Shown here: piece by piece, positions 10,236 to 21,483 of the stretch | Position numbering within the stretch: the stretch's first letter is position 1 | Layout: each line of letters opens with the position of its first letter | NCBI GenBank assembly: GCA_000827205.1 | Contig: KN832554.1 | Span: forward strand, 2,194,892-2,258,891 | DNA: 64,000 nucleotides | Direction of reading: 5' to 3' | Origin: Plicaturopsis crispa FD-325 SS-3 | Taxonomy: Eukaryota > Basidiomycota > Agaricomycetes > Amylocorticiales > Amylocorticiaceae | Notes under the pieces: generated by a model | What the model saw: only the letters and a program-made list of their open reading frames with translations | Database searches by the model: none | Told to the model about the DNA's origin: nothing | Position numbers and translations under genes: made by a program

Positions 10236-13200
10236 ATGTCGCGCTCGGTGTCCTACGTGATGCGCTCCGCCTTTCTGTGTCTAGCTGCTTTCCTTGCAAC
10301 GGGTTCTTTCTCTCATGGATCTCTGGGCGTACAAGGCGTCTCCGCGCAGTATCTTCTGGGTCTAGGTGAGTGGCCAGAACCGAACCCAAAGCCTGATGCT
10401 TCAACGCGATGCTTTGCTTGCAGGTATTGGAGATATCACCGGGTAAATCATGACCATATGGATAGTCTGGTATTGATGCTGAATCCCATTCAAGTCCTGT
10501 CGTAGAGACAAATATGATGGTATGCTGCAGCCCACCCGTTGAGTGCTCTCACTAAGGACATACGGTCAACAAGGGTTATGCTAGTTTGGCGCAAACAGAC
10601 ACCGGACTGCACCTGCGAGAGCGCAGCCGTGCGTTCATTGTGGCCGATTCAGCGAATGCGTCAAACCTCGTCGTCTTCATCAACGCAGGTGAATCTGCTT
10701 TTATCTGACTACGCATCAGACGTGCTTCACGCGACCCAACAGACATCGCTATGGGCGACCAGGGTGTGCGGCGGTCGATAGTGGCAAACCTGTCGTCCCT
10801 GTACCCCGGCATAATGAACGACGACAACATCGCATTCGTCGGCACCCACCAGCATTCTGGCGTCGGCGGGTACCTTGAAGATCTACTCCCGCAGGTCACC
10901 TCGCTCGGGTACGTCGCACAGACCGCGAATGCGATTGTGGATGGCACCGTGAGGGCCGTGCAGCGCGCTTACTCCAACCTCGCACCCGGTGCGTTGAGCC
11001 TTGGAAATACGACGATAGTCAACGGAAACCGGAACCGGTCGCCCACGGCATACTTGGCGAACCCCGCAGAGGAGCGCGCGCGATACGAGTACGACCAGGA
11101 CAAGGACCTGACGCTGCTGAGATTTGACGACAATGAGGGAAATGCACGCGGGTTCCTGAGCTTTTTCGCTGTGCATGGCACTAGTCTGTACGAGAACAAC
11201 ACACTGGTCAGCGCAGATAACAAGGGTTTTGCTGCAAACGCGTATGAGCAGATGGTGGAGCCGTCGTCGCTGCCCGGGAACACCACCTTCGTAGCAGGGT
11301 TTGTTCAGTGTAAGCGTTGTGTCTCCCTTGCTTATGTGCTTGCGGCTGACGTTGTATCGTAGCGAACGTGGGCGATACCAGCCCTAACACGTGCGAAATC
11401 GATTTTATTTATTTTAGCAAACTAACCTGATGTGCTCTTTCCAGCGAAGGCGCATATTGCGAGAGCCCTGGTGAGGCATGGGATGGCCAGCTATGCGAGG
11501 CGGACCACAGCACATGCGGAAACAAAACCGAGGACTGCCATGGCAGGTAGGTCATGACTTATCCTAGCCACAACACTGAATATCAATCCTATGGTTTCAT
11601 AGGGGCCCAGGTTTCCGTATCTCCGACTTCGAGTCGAACAGTATCATCGGACAATTACAGGCGGATGCTGCGAAAACTCTCATGTCGCAAACCCTTTCTC
11701 CCGTGACCGGAGCTGTGAAATATGTGCACATCTACCTTAACATGTAAGTCGGGTATCGAGCTAGTACACCAAAGTATTTACAAGAATTTCAGGGCAAACC
11801 ATACTTTCCAGTTGCCAAATGGGACAACGGCGCAGACATGTCCACCTGCACTAGGTATGCTTTGATAATATTAGTCCTTGGATATCATCGTTCTCACTGA
11901 TGGATATACAGGGTATGGCTTTGCTGGAGGCACTACGTACGTTTCCATTTTTATGCACATGCATCACATCTGACCTATTCTCATTTGCACACTGTGTAGT
12001 GATGGACCCGGAGCATTTGACTTCGTCCAGGGAGACAACTCGTCCGATTCACAGTGCGTGTTATAGCTCTGACTGACATTCGTAAATTCGTATCTTCAAT
12101 CTTTTCCCTGTATAGAAATCCGTTCTGGGAGATCGTGAAAGGTGCTGAAATAGTGTAAGACGTAGTCTTGTTGAATGCTGAAAATCTGTGCTCTAGGTGC
12201 TGTCACGCCTTATCCTAGTGCTGCGCAGATCGCGTGCCAGTATCCGAAGCCCATCCTTCTCAATACTGGCTACGCCCACGTACCATACGACTGGTCTCCA
12301 AGCACCGTCAACATCCAGATGCTCCGCGTGGGCAACCTCGTCATGCTCATCATGCCTGGAGAATTAACTACCATGTAAGATCTCCCGCCATTCGAAAAGA
12401 TTCTGTGCTGATAGCGAGGCTCCAACAGGTCTGGGCGGCGTATCCGGTTTGTCGATATCTCTCTTGGCCACTGCATACATATTATTCATGAACCTCGCGT
12501 TCTGATAGTGAGGCTATCCGTGCGAAGCTGATATCTTCGGGTATCATTGGCGATAATGCATACGTGGTGGTCGCTGGCCCCGCAAACACATACGCGCACT
12601 ACGTCGCGACGCCGGAGGAATATACAGTTCAGCGCTACGAGGGTGCATCGACGATCTACGGCCAACGTGAGTAAGAATGCCATCTGGGCTCAGACAGCCA
12701 ACTGATTGTTGTTTCTAAATACCGCCGTGCCAATACTAACCCACCGTAAATGCAGACACGTTGGATGCCTACATCCAGAAATATTCTGAGCTCCTCCCAT
12801 ACCTGGCGGATAACGCCACGGGCACGCCCGCCTCGGATGCTCCACCTGCGGAGCAGACGTCGAAGGCGATTTCACTGCAAACGCCTGTGATCGTCGATAA
12901 TCCTCCCATTGGAAAAAGCTTCGGCGATGTTCTATCCGACGTGGGCAAGAGTTACTCTGCGGGGGACATAGTAGAGGCCCAGTTTGTTGGAGCCAATCCC
13001 AGAGTAAGTGCACATCATCGTCAAGTTGTGAGTGCGTACCTGACGCTGTCATCCAGAACAACCTGAGATTGGAAGGGACGTTCTTGTCGGTGGATCAGTA
13101 CACGTCGGGCGGAGACTGGGCCGTATACCGCACGGACTCGCACGTATCCACTCTCTACCGATGGAATAGGTCCAGCACGGTATGAACATTCGACAAAATG

Positions 13201-13444
13201 CCGAGGTCGCCGCGATAGAGAGTGCTAACGTTCGCACAGATTCTTGGCACAAGTACCGTCAATATTTCCTGGACTATTGAGCAGGGCACACCAGGCAAGT
13301 CCATCTTCCGCTGCGTTACTACCCGTTCCTAAATGACTGGATGCAGCGGGCATTTATCGACTCAGCTACTACGGCGACTCAAAGCCACTCATCGGGTCAA
13401 TCAAGGCGTTCACTGGAACGTCCAGTAATTTCACGGTATCATGA
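10236..13444 (+). CDS. Neutral/alkaline non-lysosomal ceramidase
   Basis: Hydrolyses the N-acyl bond of ceramide to sphingosine and fatty acid, probably outside the cell or at the cell surface. The spliced product starts with a signal peptide (best from MRSAFLCLAAFLATG at 10260) and then YLLGLGIGDITGPVVETNMMGYA, here cited in part, which opens the ceramidase fold. Further landmarks are FINADIAMGDQG, the zinc-site block FVGTHQHSGVGGY, FFAVHGTSLYENN, the nucleophile block NVGDTSPNTCE, a Cys-rich loop (CEADHSTCG), AYVVVAGPANTYAHYVATP and a C-terminal beta-sandwich ending FTGTSSNFTVS. About 13 introns lie in it, many in the 11.4-12.2 kb stretch, where exons are as short as about 20 nt. All expected blocks are present, so it looks intact. 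The upstream ATG at 10182 is in frame but sits next to a TATA box. Confidence 0.92.
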
Positions 13445-13797
13445 AGTACCCAAGACTTTCTCATGTCTCGTAACGCGTCGTCGGTCTTACATTGTTTCGT
13501 GTAATGTATTCTCTCGCATTTTTATCAAGTGTTGTTCCGGAATTCCTGCCTTTAAAACGTTGCCTTGCTATTCCCCCTTCCAGATAGGGGCGACCGGGGA
13601 GGTGCTAGCAGTGACCTCGAGGTGGCCATGCACAGAGGAAGCGCCATGCACAGGAAGCGCGCAAGGGTCAAGGGCCATAAAAAGGGCTGCAAGGGGTGTC
13701 GCAGAACATCTCCCTCCGTGTTGCTTGTACACATTCACGCGAGGAAAGCCCGCGCGCTTGACGGGCTCGATCTCTCATACGCCATATTGATCTCACT
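13445..13797. other. Intergenic, promoter of the small unknown gene
   Basis: Between the ceramidase stop and the next start. A plus-strand frame overlaps it but lacks protein-like composition. Nothing else seen. Confidence 0.4.
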
Positions 13798-14441
13798 ATG
13801 TTCAGAAATCTTGCCAGCACGCTTGCCGCCGCAAACAATGCCGCAGGAAAAGGCGATAAACCAAAGGCTATGGCCCCGTCGCTCCGCGCAGACATCTATA
13901 CGGCCATCGAGCAGACTAAGAACTGGGTGATTGGCGGCATCGGCGGTGGGCAGGCCGGTGACGGCGTGTCGTTCCGGTCGATTCTCCCGACCCTGCAGAA
14001 GCATTTCCCCGAGACGAAAATCGGGATGGACACGGTCGGCCAGGCGGATGGAGAGATTGCCGTTGTAGTGGGTGCTGTCACAAACATGATCTTGGAGATG
14101 AGCAAATGGGAGGGGAATGCCGGCGCCATGACGATGCGAACATGGCTGGACGCGCTCGTCGAGGCCCACAGCCGCGCGTCGGGCCCAGAGAAACGGAAGC
14201 GTATGGTAGCGCAGGGAATTACGGGGGGCGTCGACCATCGGGTTGATCTTAGCCTGTTGACGCGCGAATTTGCGGCGAGGATCCAGATTCTGTCGTTGCT
14301 GAAATCACGTACGCATACGCGATCCATTTGCTTTGGATGCTGATCTAATGCAATGAGTTATTAGTGAACGGACGGATTTACGGGGCAGGGAGCGAAGAGG
14401 CCAGGCAGGGCGAGGCGTTATGGAGCTCCAAACTCATTTGA
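13798..14441 (+). CDS. Small uncharacterised protein (195 aa)
   Basis: Exon 1 (13798-14308) runs from MFRNLASTLAAANNAAG to SLLKS. A 56-nt intron follows with GTACGC donor, CTGAT/CTAAT branch sites and TTATTAG acceptor. Exon 2 (14365-14441) adds LNGRIYGAGSEEARQ and stops. The spliced length of 588 nt closes the frame exactly. The protein is helical and soluble in character, with a Gly-rich turn (GGIGGGQAGDG) and a basic patch (EKRKR), and has no signal peptide or membrane segment. I do not recognise a family. Codon use and splice signals look like those of its neighbours, so the gene is probably real; its role is unknown. Confidence 0.6.
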
Positions 14442-14710
14442 AGGAAAGCTCTGACATGAATGGTTCACGGTGTCAGGTAGTAGTTCCAGTTCAACCATAG
14501 TGGCTAGGCGAGATGAGTGAAATGTGATAACTTCTAGTCGAGTTTCTAGTAGTGACTGTTACAGCTCACGAAAGATAACCCTAGGACGAGTCAAATTAGT
14601 CCTTAAAGCTTGAAGACTAGTAATCTTGAAACGGGAACATACATAATAGGGAGTCGATGATTACTTGTCGCGACGATGTCAATCATCCCATATAGCAGTA
14701 CATTCCACGG

Positions 14711-16100
14711 CTAAGTTGTGATCAAATTCATCACCATCTGGTCGGTGTTGTCGCTTGAGTGCGTCGAGGAATCCTGCATAAAGAAGTTCAAGTCGCATGA
14801 GGTGCCGAGAGATTCTTTTGCGGGCTCTGGTTGTGCAGTGGTACCCGCGGATCTGAAGACATAAGTCGCACAGAAAAGCACCGTTTTCGTGTTCATGCAC
14901 TCCGGCCACGCCCCGGGGTCCTCCGTCCGGGCCACTTGCTGAAGAATCGTGTAACGTGTGGGATCTGCACAGGCACAAGAGCAAGTAAGCCTATGAACGT
15001 GCAGTGACAAGAATAGCGTGCATGCCTTCGCTCCGGCAGATATCATCCCAGTATTCAGGGACAAGCGCCACGCTGTAGAGTCGCTGGTCGCAGGACGATT
15101 CTACCGGCAATTTAAACGCGCCTAGACGGAGCGGTGTTTCGTCCGTGTGTATGCACACGCCATCCATATATACAGCGCAGATCGAGCGTGCTGTTATCGT
15201 CGATCTTGACACGAACGACACCGTGGGGTCGATGGCACGCAAGAGCCGCGGATTTCGCGACGGACAGAATATAGCGGAGCCCTCAATGCCAGAGTCTAGT
15301 CGGACACTAGGCGGGGCGCACCCGACGCCGAGTAAATCGAGGCCCGTGAAGAGGGGAGGTGATGGCGAGCCTCTAGATTTGCAAGTGCTTGGCTGCCAAG
15401 AGGATGATGGCGGTATAAATTCGGGGATGAAGTCGATGAAAACTGTGACTTCGGAAGGCGAACAGCTCAGGCTCGAGTGTGAGCTAGACGCATACACAGG
15501 ATAAGTGAGGCCTGCGGGCGACACGATATCTTCTGTACCACATGCGGTATTACACGGGTCCGGAGACGGCGAAGACATGGCGTCGCGCGTCCATCTTTTG
15601 CTATCATGGTGCTTTAGGTTGAATTTCTGGAGCACTGAGGACAGAAACAGTCAATAAGCCGCAGAAGCAATCGCGATCGCTGAATCTGCCCCTGCGGCGC
15701 GAGGCGTGCCACATTGACGAGCGCACAAGTACTCACGCCTTCGCCCATCTGGACTTTCCTTCAGGACCTGGATCCTGCTTCCAACCTGCTTCTGGGTTCT
15801 CCTGCTCCCTGTCTTTTGGAAGATATAATCCGAGAGAAATTGGTTTCGATACGGAAACCGCCCCAGAAGCAGCGTCTCCCTGGACTGGACGGGCTCGTAT
15901 CTTTGGAGGCCTGGATGATAGATGAGGGTGAGGGGCGTTGATAACGAAAATTACCGAGAGACGCGAATGATATGAGCATGCGCACCTTCGAACAGAGCCG
16001 CCTCTAGATGCGGGGGCCATATGGGTTCGCCACGAATGGTCTTGTAGGTTTTGCGGCCTTTCGCAAAGGACTTAAATTCAGGCTCAGCACTACCGTCCAT
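14711..16100 (-). CDS. TEA/ATTS-domain transcription factor
   Basis: Four exons (16100-15986, 15910-15737, 15634-15026, 14964-14711) total 1152 nt and encode 383 aa. The TEA DNA-binding domain spans roughly residues 26-92: IWPPHLEAALFEGLQRYEP, then LLLGRFPYRNQFLSDYIFQK, then the recognition-helix block TGSRRTQKQVGSRIQVLKES. This matches the fungal AbaA/Tec1 and animal TEAD consensus closely. The start is the first ATG before the domain; an additional upstream exon is possible. The third intron (15025-14965) has a GC donor (AAG then GCATGC) and is needed to reach the C-terminal exon, which begins DPTRYTILQQ. The C-terminal half is Ser/Pro-rich and then beta-rich, and presumably binds a cofactor. 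In ascomycetes such factors control conidiation or filamentous growth; the targets here are unknown. The single-frame ORFs of the region hide it because the domain is split by introns. Confidence 0.88.
14965..15025 (-). other. GC-AG intron in the TEA factor gene
   Basis: 61-nt intron with donor AAG|GCATGC and acceptor CTGTGCAG. Using it joins ICRSE to DPTRYTI and closes the total frame. The best alternative GT donor would give a 34-nt intron, which is too short, or a quick stop. Confidence 0.65.
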
Positions 16101-17948
16101 GGAGAAGGTTCCTTCGTAGTTTGTCTATATGTGCTTCGTCAACGCAAGCCTGAAACCGAACAACATGCACGTTCAAACCTTGGCAGTGGTCTTACGAGGC
16201 TGGTGGTAGGGACGGAGAGATTTAATGGACTTTCGACGGTTGGGATTATGTGGGTCCGCGCCGATCCACCGTGAATATATACGTACCAGAGCGCAACCTG
16301 TCAATGCCACAAACAAACAGTGCATCCCTCCGCGAATATCCAGAATGACTACAGAAGGCGCTAGAAATGCTGCACGGCATGTGTGTGTCTGATGCACGCG
16401 TTCCGATCTAGAAGTCCCGCGAGAACAAATGCCGTTAAGGTTTAGAGAGGACTATTGTTCCTTGTATACGCCAGTTCCAAGCTTCAGCCAGTGAGACCTA
16501 CGCCACACAGGGTGCATTTTCACCAGCGGGAAACGGCACTTGCACTTGTCTTGAAGCTTTATTAGCTAACCACTGCATGTGAGCAGCTTCATTTTTCCTC
16601 GAAATACGGATGAGCGCTCATGCCTCAGGAAGCGGAGGTATACCGGTGATATCATCTCACCGTACGTACGGATGTATTGAAGCACGATCCTGCGCTAGAC
16701 TTCCCGGAAGACCTTGAGATAGATGTTGGTATGTACGTCTGCCACCGATGCGTCGTGTTTCTGAGGTCCTGAGTCTAACCAGGGCAAGGAACCTATCGAG
16801 AAAAACGAGCACTGATGCGGATGAAATGGGAACATATCGAGCGCCTTGAGAAGTTAGAGCATCGATCACGTTGATTGTGCAGGCTTCGGGCACCGCCTTA
16901 CGAGTCTCTGCTCGACCCGGGGACGAAAACAAACGAGTCGCCGCGTTCAGCGGTGCCGCGATATGGAAAGGAGGATCTCGGAGAATGGCCATAATGAATT
17001 CAGGTCGCTTGTCGCATCAGAACTTGGAGAAAAGTAGTTCCTCAATGTTGCCTGCTGGTGCGCTGTCAAGTTCTGCGGTGACATTGCTGAGGGCGAGGTT
17101 TCGTACATGGGTACAAGCTAGGATAACATGAAGTGAATTGTACCAAGGCTGGGACGTTGAAGTGAGGGTGTAACATTATCGCGGAATTGAAAGTCGGAGG
17201 TTCAATAGTGATGACGAAATCTCCGCGAACTTGGTGACTGTCGCCGTTCTCTCAACTGAACGTCACTCTACCCGAGCTACCGCGCGTTGTGCAGCTTCAA
17301 CATCCATTTATCTCTGGTCGATACCTACTGCATAACGAAGGTGAAGGAAAGTATATTGGCTCATGTGGTGTCCTTGGGTGCGTTGACGGTCTTGAGTACC
17401 AGCGCCATCGGGCCACTGCCCGCGAGGCCCTTGAATTCGAGCCAGACCCTTTCCACTACCGTCCACCCATCGGTCAAAGGTCGGAAGCGGACACGAGAAT
17501 ATGGCGATAACGCATCCCACGAAGTGCCCCAGTGTCAGCTGGTAAGTATATAGTCTGTGGGTAAGTTTACACCCGCCGCATCCTCTACTTGAAGGATGCT
17601 AGAATAACCATTCCACAGGGGATGCGCATGTACCGGCCGCCTCAGTGTACTTGTATTCAAAATCGACCTTCTGCAAGTACTCCAAAGCATACTCTGTCAC
17701 GGTATGATACTCTCGTGCTGTTCGAGGTTCAAGTTCTTGCCCGCTTCCGGTAATCGGTAATTACCCGGGCGTCGAGCCGGATGTTTTACATAATCCTAAA
17801 TATAGATTTACTTGACGCCTCTATACTTGGCGCCAACTTGGCGCGCGCGCGGCGTGAACGCGCCGTGAAACGGCCAACACCAACACGCCACAGGTTCCCC
17901 TTTCCCCCCATCTCCCAGGTCGATTCTGGTGGGTCTCTGGTCCACGAA
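16101..17948. other. Gene-poor stretch between TEA factor and glucanase
   Basis: Apart from the tentative F-box-like fragments, this 1.8 kb holds only short frames. It must contain the promoters of both the TEA factor (-) and the GH5 glucanase (+). A CTTGGCGC/TTGGCGCGCGCG GC-rich patch lies at about 17825-17850, close to the glucanase start. Confidence 0.4.
16650..17720 (-). pseudogene. Degenerate F-box/LRR-like stretch (tentative)
   Basis: Reading the minus strand gives protein-like blocks in different frames: RRPVHAHPLWNGY near 17630; LSPYSRVRFRPLTDGWTVVE and VWLEFKGLAGSGPMALVLK at 17500-17370; LHPHFNVPALVQFTS near 17170-17130; ILACTHVRNLALSNVT near 17125-17075; and IDALTSQGARYVPIS near 16860-16815. 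The order and wording (a Trp-rich segment after an F-box, then LRR-like lines) resemble the large Agaricomycete F-box families. I could not join them into one frame with good splice sites, so the stretch is either a decayed copy or a multi-exon gene I failed to resolve. No clear F-box start was found. Confidence 0.3.
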
Positions 17949-20793
17949 ATGTCGGCTCCTCTGAATCCATCCTCCAGCGCCAGCACTACCGGCGACAACT
18001 ATGGTACGGCTCCGAGCACGCCCTTGCCACCGACCAGCTCTTATCTCCAATCAGACATGCCACAGCCTATGGCAAGCGGACCTGAGATAAATGGAGAGGA
18101 ACGAACAGAGGCTGCTATGTCAGATTCAGGACGGAACTCAGGTCGTTTCCAGACAGCGGACGCCCCGACAGATGGCGAAGCACTAGTGGGCACAACCCCG
18201 CCTGTACCCACCCATGACCCCGGCGCATCAAGATTTATTACACCCCAAGAGACCTCTCCCTTCGAGCAATCTGAAAAGGCAGAGGGATACGAAGGAGGAG
18301 GGATCGCCTCAGGCTATAGCGGCGGGCTGGCGAATGATGAACTTCAGCCGCCTCGAGCGTCCTATCTCTTGCCGTCGGAGGGCTCTTCACCTCGTGACTC
18401 CTACCACCCTCCAAGCTCCAATACCTCTACGGCTGGGCTTGGCGTCTCTGGAAAAGAGACCCCTCCCCATGGAGACGACGCCGGTGCATATCCGACGAAT
18501 GACTCGTTAAGGCGACCGTTCTTCAGACGCCCGCTGGTGTGGCTAGCGCTTGTGGCCGCTATCATTGTCATCGCTCTCGCTGTCGTGCTACCAGTGGTCT
18601 TCGTCGTTGTCAAGCCCGGCCAACATAATTCTAGTGCGGCTGGTGAAGTGCCCGGCACGACGGGCGGTGGGTCTGATAACCCAGGCTCACCCACAGGTGC
18701 CACGTCTGGTGGGAACGGCAGCCTGATAAAGACGGAAGACGGCTCAACGTTCACATACGTCAACCCATTCGGTGGTTTCTGTGAGTACCGCTAGCATTCG
18801 GCAAGAGAAGTTCAGCTGACGAGCGTCATGCGCAGGGGTGGCGGACCCGAAGGACCCGTTCAACAACAATGCGCGGCCGAACTCGTGGACGCCGCCTCTG
18901 AACACGACGTGGGACTGGGGTAAAGACCGTGTCTATGGGTACGTCGTTCCTTCTTAAGGACTTTCTATATGGCTAAAATTACCGTCTGTGGTAGCGTGAA
19001 CCTGGGCGGGCTCTTCGTGCTCGAGCCGTTCATCTCGCCAGCGCTTTTCCAGAAGTATCCGGGCACGGTTGACGAATGGACACTTAGCGAGGCGATGGCC
19101 GCGGACACCGCTAGCGGGGGGCTGAACCAGCTCGAAGACCATTACAACACGTTTATCGTACGTGGCACGTGCATGGCTCTTCTCCTCGCTAAAATCTGCT
19201 GTAACAGACGGAAAAAGACATTGCGGAGATTGCTGGCGCCGGACTGAACTGGATAAGGGTGCCTATCCCGTACTGGTGTATCGAGACTTGGGAGGGTGAA
19301 CCGTTCCTCGCCAAGACCTCTTGGAAGTATGTGCTATACCATAACTCTCGAACTTATGATGCTGACAAATGCACAGGTACATCCTCCGTCTCCTTGGCTG
19401 GGCGCGCAAGTACGGTCTTCGCGTCAACCTCGACCTCCACACCGTCCCTGGATCGCAGAACGGCTATAATCACTCCGGCCGTCTCGGGCTTGTCAACTTC
19501 TTGAACGGCGTTATGGGCCTCGCAAACGCAGAGCGCACTCTAGGGTACATCCGCATTATCACGGAGTTCATCTCGCAACCGGAGTACGCAAACGTTGTTC
19601 CGATGTTCGGAATTGTCAACGAGGCGCTCCTGCAGACCATCGGACGGGAGCAGCTGTCGGGCTTGTGAGCACATCTTTTCATCCTTACATTCTTATTCAC
19701 TCACACGCAATCGCACACAGCTACCTACAGGCACACGGCATGATTCGCGGGATCACTGGCATCGGCGAGGGGCACGGGCCGTACATCTCGATCCACGATG
19801 GATTCATGGGCACTGGATCATGGGCCAATTTCCTCCCCGGCTCAGACCGCATCGTGCTCGACACACACCCATACTTTGCATTCGATGGCCAGCCGAACAA
19901 TGCGCCGATTGTCGCTGACGAAGGCGACGGCAGCCCCGGCGGTGTTTGGCCCAAGCAAGCTTGCAATGCGTGGGGCCCGGGGCAGAATACTAGGTACGTC
20001 GATGAGACAAGATACAGGGGTTTCGGGTTCATAGATTTATTTTACTCTTTATAGTAAGGCGGCATTTGGTGTGACCGTGGCAGGCGAATTTAGCAACGGC
20101 TACAACGATTGCGGTCTGTTTCTAAAGGGTGTCCAGGGGACGACGTCGTATGGGGGCGACTGCTCCTTCTGGCAAGACGCAAGCCAGTGGAACTCCACCG
20201 TCAAAGCAGGGGTCCAAAATTTCGCGCTGGCCAGCATGGACGCTCTGCAGGACTTCTTTTTCTGGACCTGGAAGATCGGGAATTCAACATCCAATATCGT
20301 GGAGTCCCCACTATGGTCGTACCAGCTCGGCCTCGAAAACGGCTGGATGCCGACTGACCCACGTGTATCAATCGGAAAATGCGGCGCGCTCGGCGTGACG
20401 GGTCCACAATTCAACGGGACCTACGACTCGTGGCAGACAGGCGGCGTTGGTGCGGGGACGATTGCGGCGAGTGCGACTGCAGCATTCCCGTACCCACCCG
20501 CAAGCCTTAGCGGTGTGGATGGCGGCGTTGCTGCGACGGCCCTTCCCTCGTACGCGTCCACGGGAAGCGTTGTGACCTTGCCGCCGCCCACTCTCACTGT
20601 TGCGGCGAGCACAGGGGATGGGTGGTTCGATACCGCGGACACGGCAGGCGGCGTAACCGTCGTGGCGGGCTGCACATACCCTGATGCGTGGAGTGCCGTA
20701 GGCATCCCAGTTCCAACGGTTTGTGGTGGTGGTGCTGCTGCTGCTGCAAGGGCCGTCATCACCCCCGCCCCTCCAAGCAAAGGTGGCTCGTAG
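17949..20793 (+). CDS. Membrane-anchored glucan 1,3-beta-glucosidase, GH5 subfamily 9
   Basis: Cell-wall enzyme that removes glucose from beta-1,3-glucan chains, of the ExgD type. The start MSAPLNPSSSAS is preferred over in-frame upstream codons that lie in a less protein-like stretch. The first ~190 residues are a Ser/Pro/Thr-rich cytosolic tail, then a single membrane helix (WLALVAAIIVIALAVVLPVV) after RRPFFRR, which fits a type II membrane protein. The catalytic domain follows: VNLGGLFVLEPFISP, WIRVPIPYW, NLDLHTVPGSQNGYNHSG, the acid/base Glu in FGIVNEAL and the nucleophile Glu in VAGEFSNGYNDCG. The C-terminal tail is Ala/Thr/Pro-rich with a run of Ala codons near 20735. Six short introns were inferred. 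Nothing essential is missing. Such enzymes act in wall remodelling during hyphal growth and fruiting. Confidence 0.92.
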
Positions 20794-21483
20794 GCGTGCA
20801 CGACATGACTCGTATTGCACCCAGGATGGACTTAGGACGGGATATAATATTGATCTGAACGATGGATTTTAGGCACGAAAATTCATGCTGGTCGCGACGA
20901 CCCACATATACTATTACTAAAGGAACAACTTGGTTATACCACTTGCTCAACCCATTACACTCGTTGGAAACCTGGACTTTGGTTCGTTGTACTTATACGT
21001 TGCTGCAGTTTTGTATTGGCGGACATTCTATACGGAGTATTTTAGTACATAATGCTTCGAGCACGGACCTCTACCTGACGCAAATATACACTTTTGTGTC
21101 TTGAATTGAACGCCTGCTAGACTAGCAATGCATTCGAGCGCCGGGCATGATGAACTCGCGCGACAAGGGAATGGGCCCTTGGAATTACAAGGATATGCAA
21201 TTTCGACAGAGAACACCGGTGGAGTACATGATGTGGTGCGTCGGAAGAGACAGAAAGCATAAGGGAACGTTGATGTTGCCTTGAAAATCACGCGAGTTTC
21301 CCCTGCTGAGCGAGTGAGTATATGAGGACGTTTATAACCTAGCCAAGATAGCGACTCACATACTGTAGAAAAAAGACACGAGATATGAAGCGCTCGAAAC
21401 AGATGGATAAGATGTAAGATAACAAGGACAGCAGAATAGAGGGAAAAGCTAAGAAACGACAAAACATACTACCTTGTCTATAC
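20794..21483. other. Intergenic, convergent 3' ends
   Basis: Lies between the stops of the glucanase (+) and pinin (-). AT-rich with no coding signal; presumably two 3' UTRs. Confidence 0.45.

Noticed and set aside
13341-13790. Plus-strand 149-codon open frame after the ceramidase end
   Set aside because: It begins inside the ceramidase coding sequence in another frame and has no protein-like pattern downstream.
15145-15504. Plus-strand 119-codon frame over the TEA gene
   Set aside because: The minus strand here is the third exon of the TEA factor, which fits splice sites and total frame; the plus frame is a shadow.
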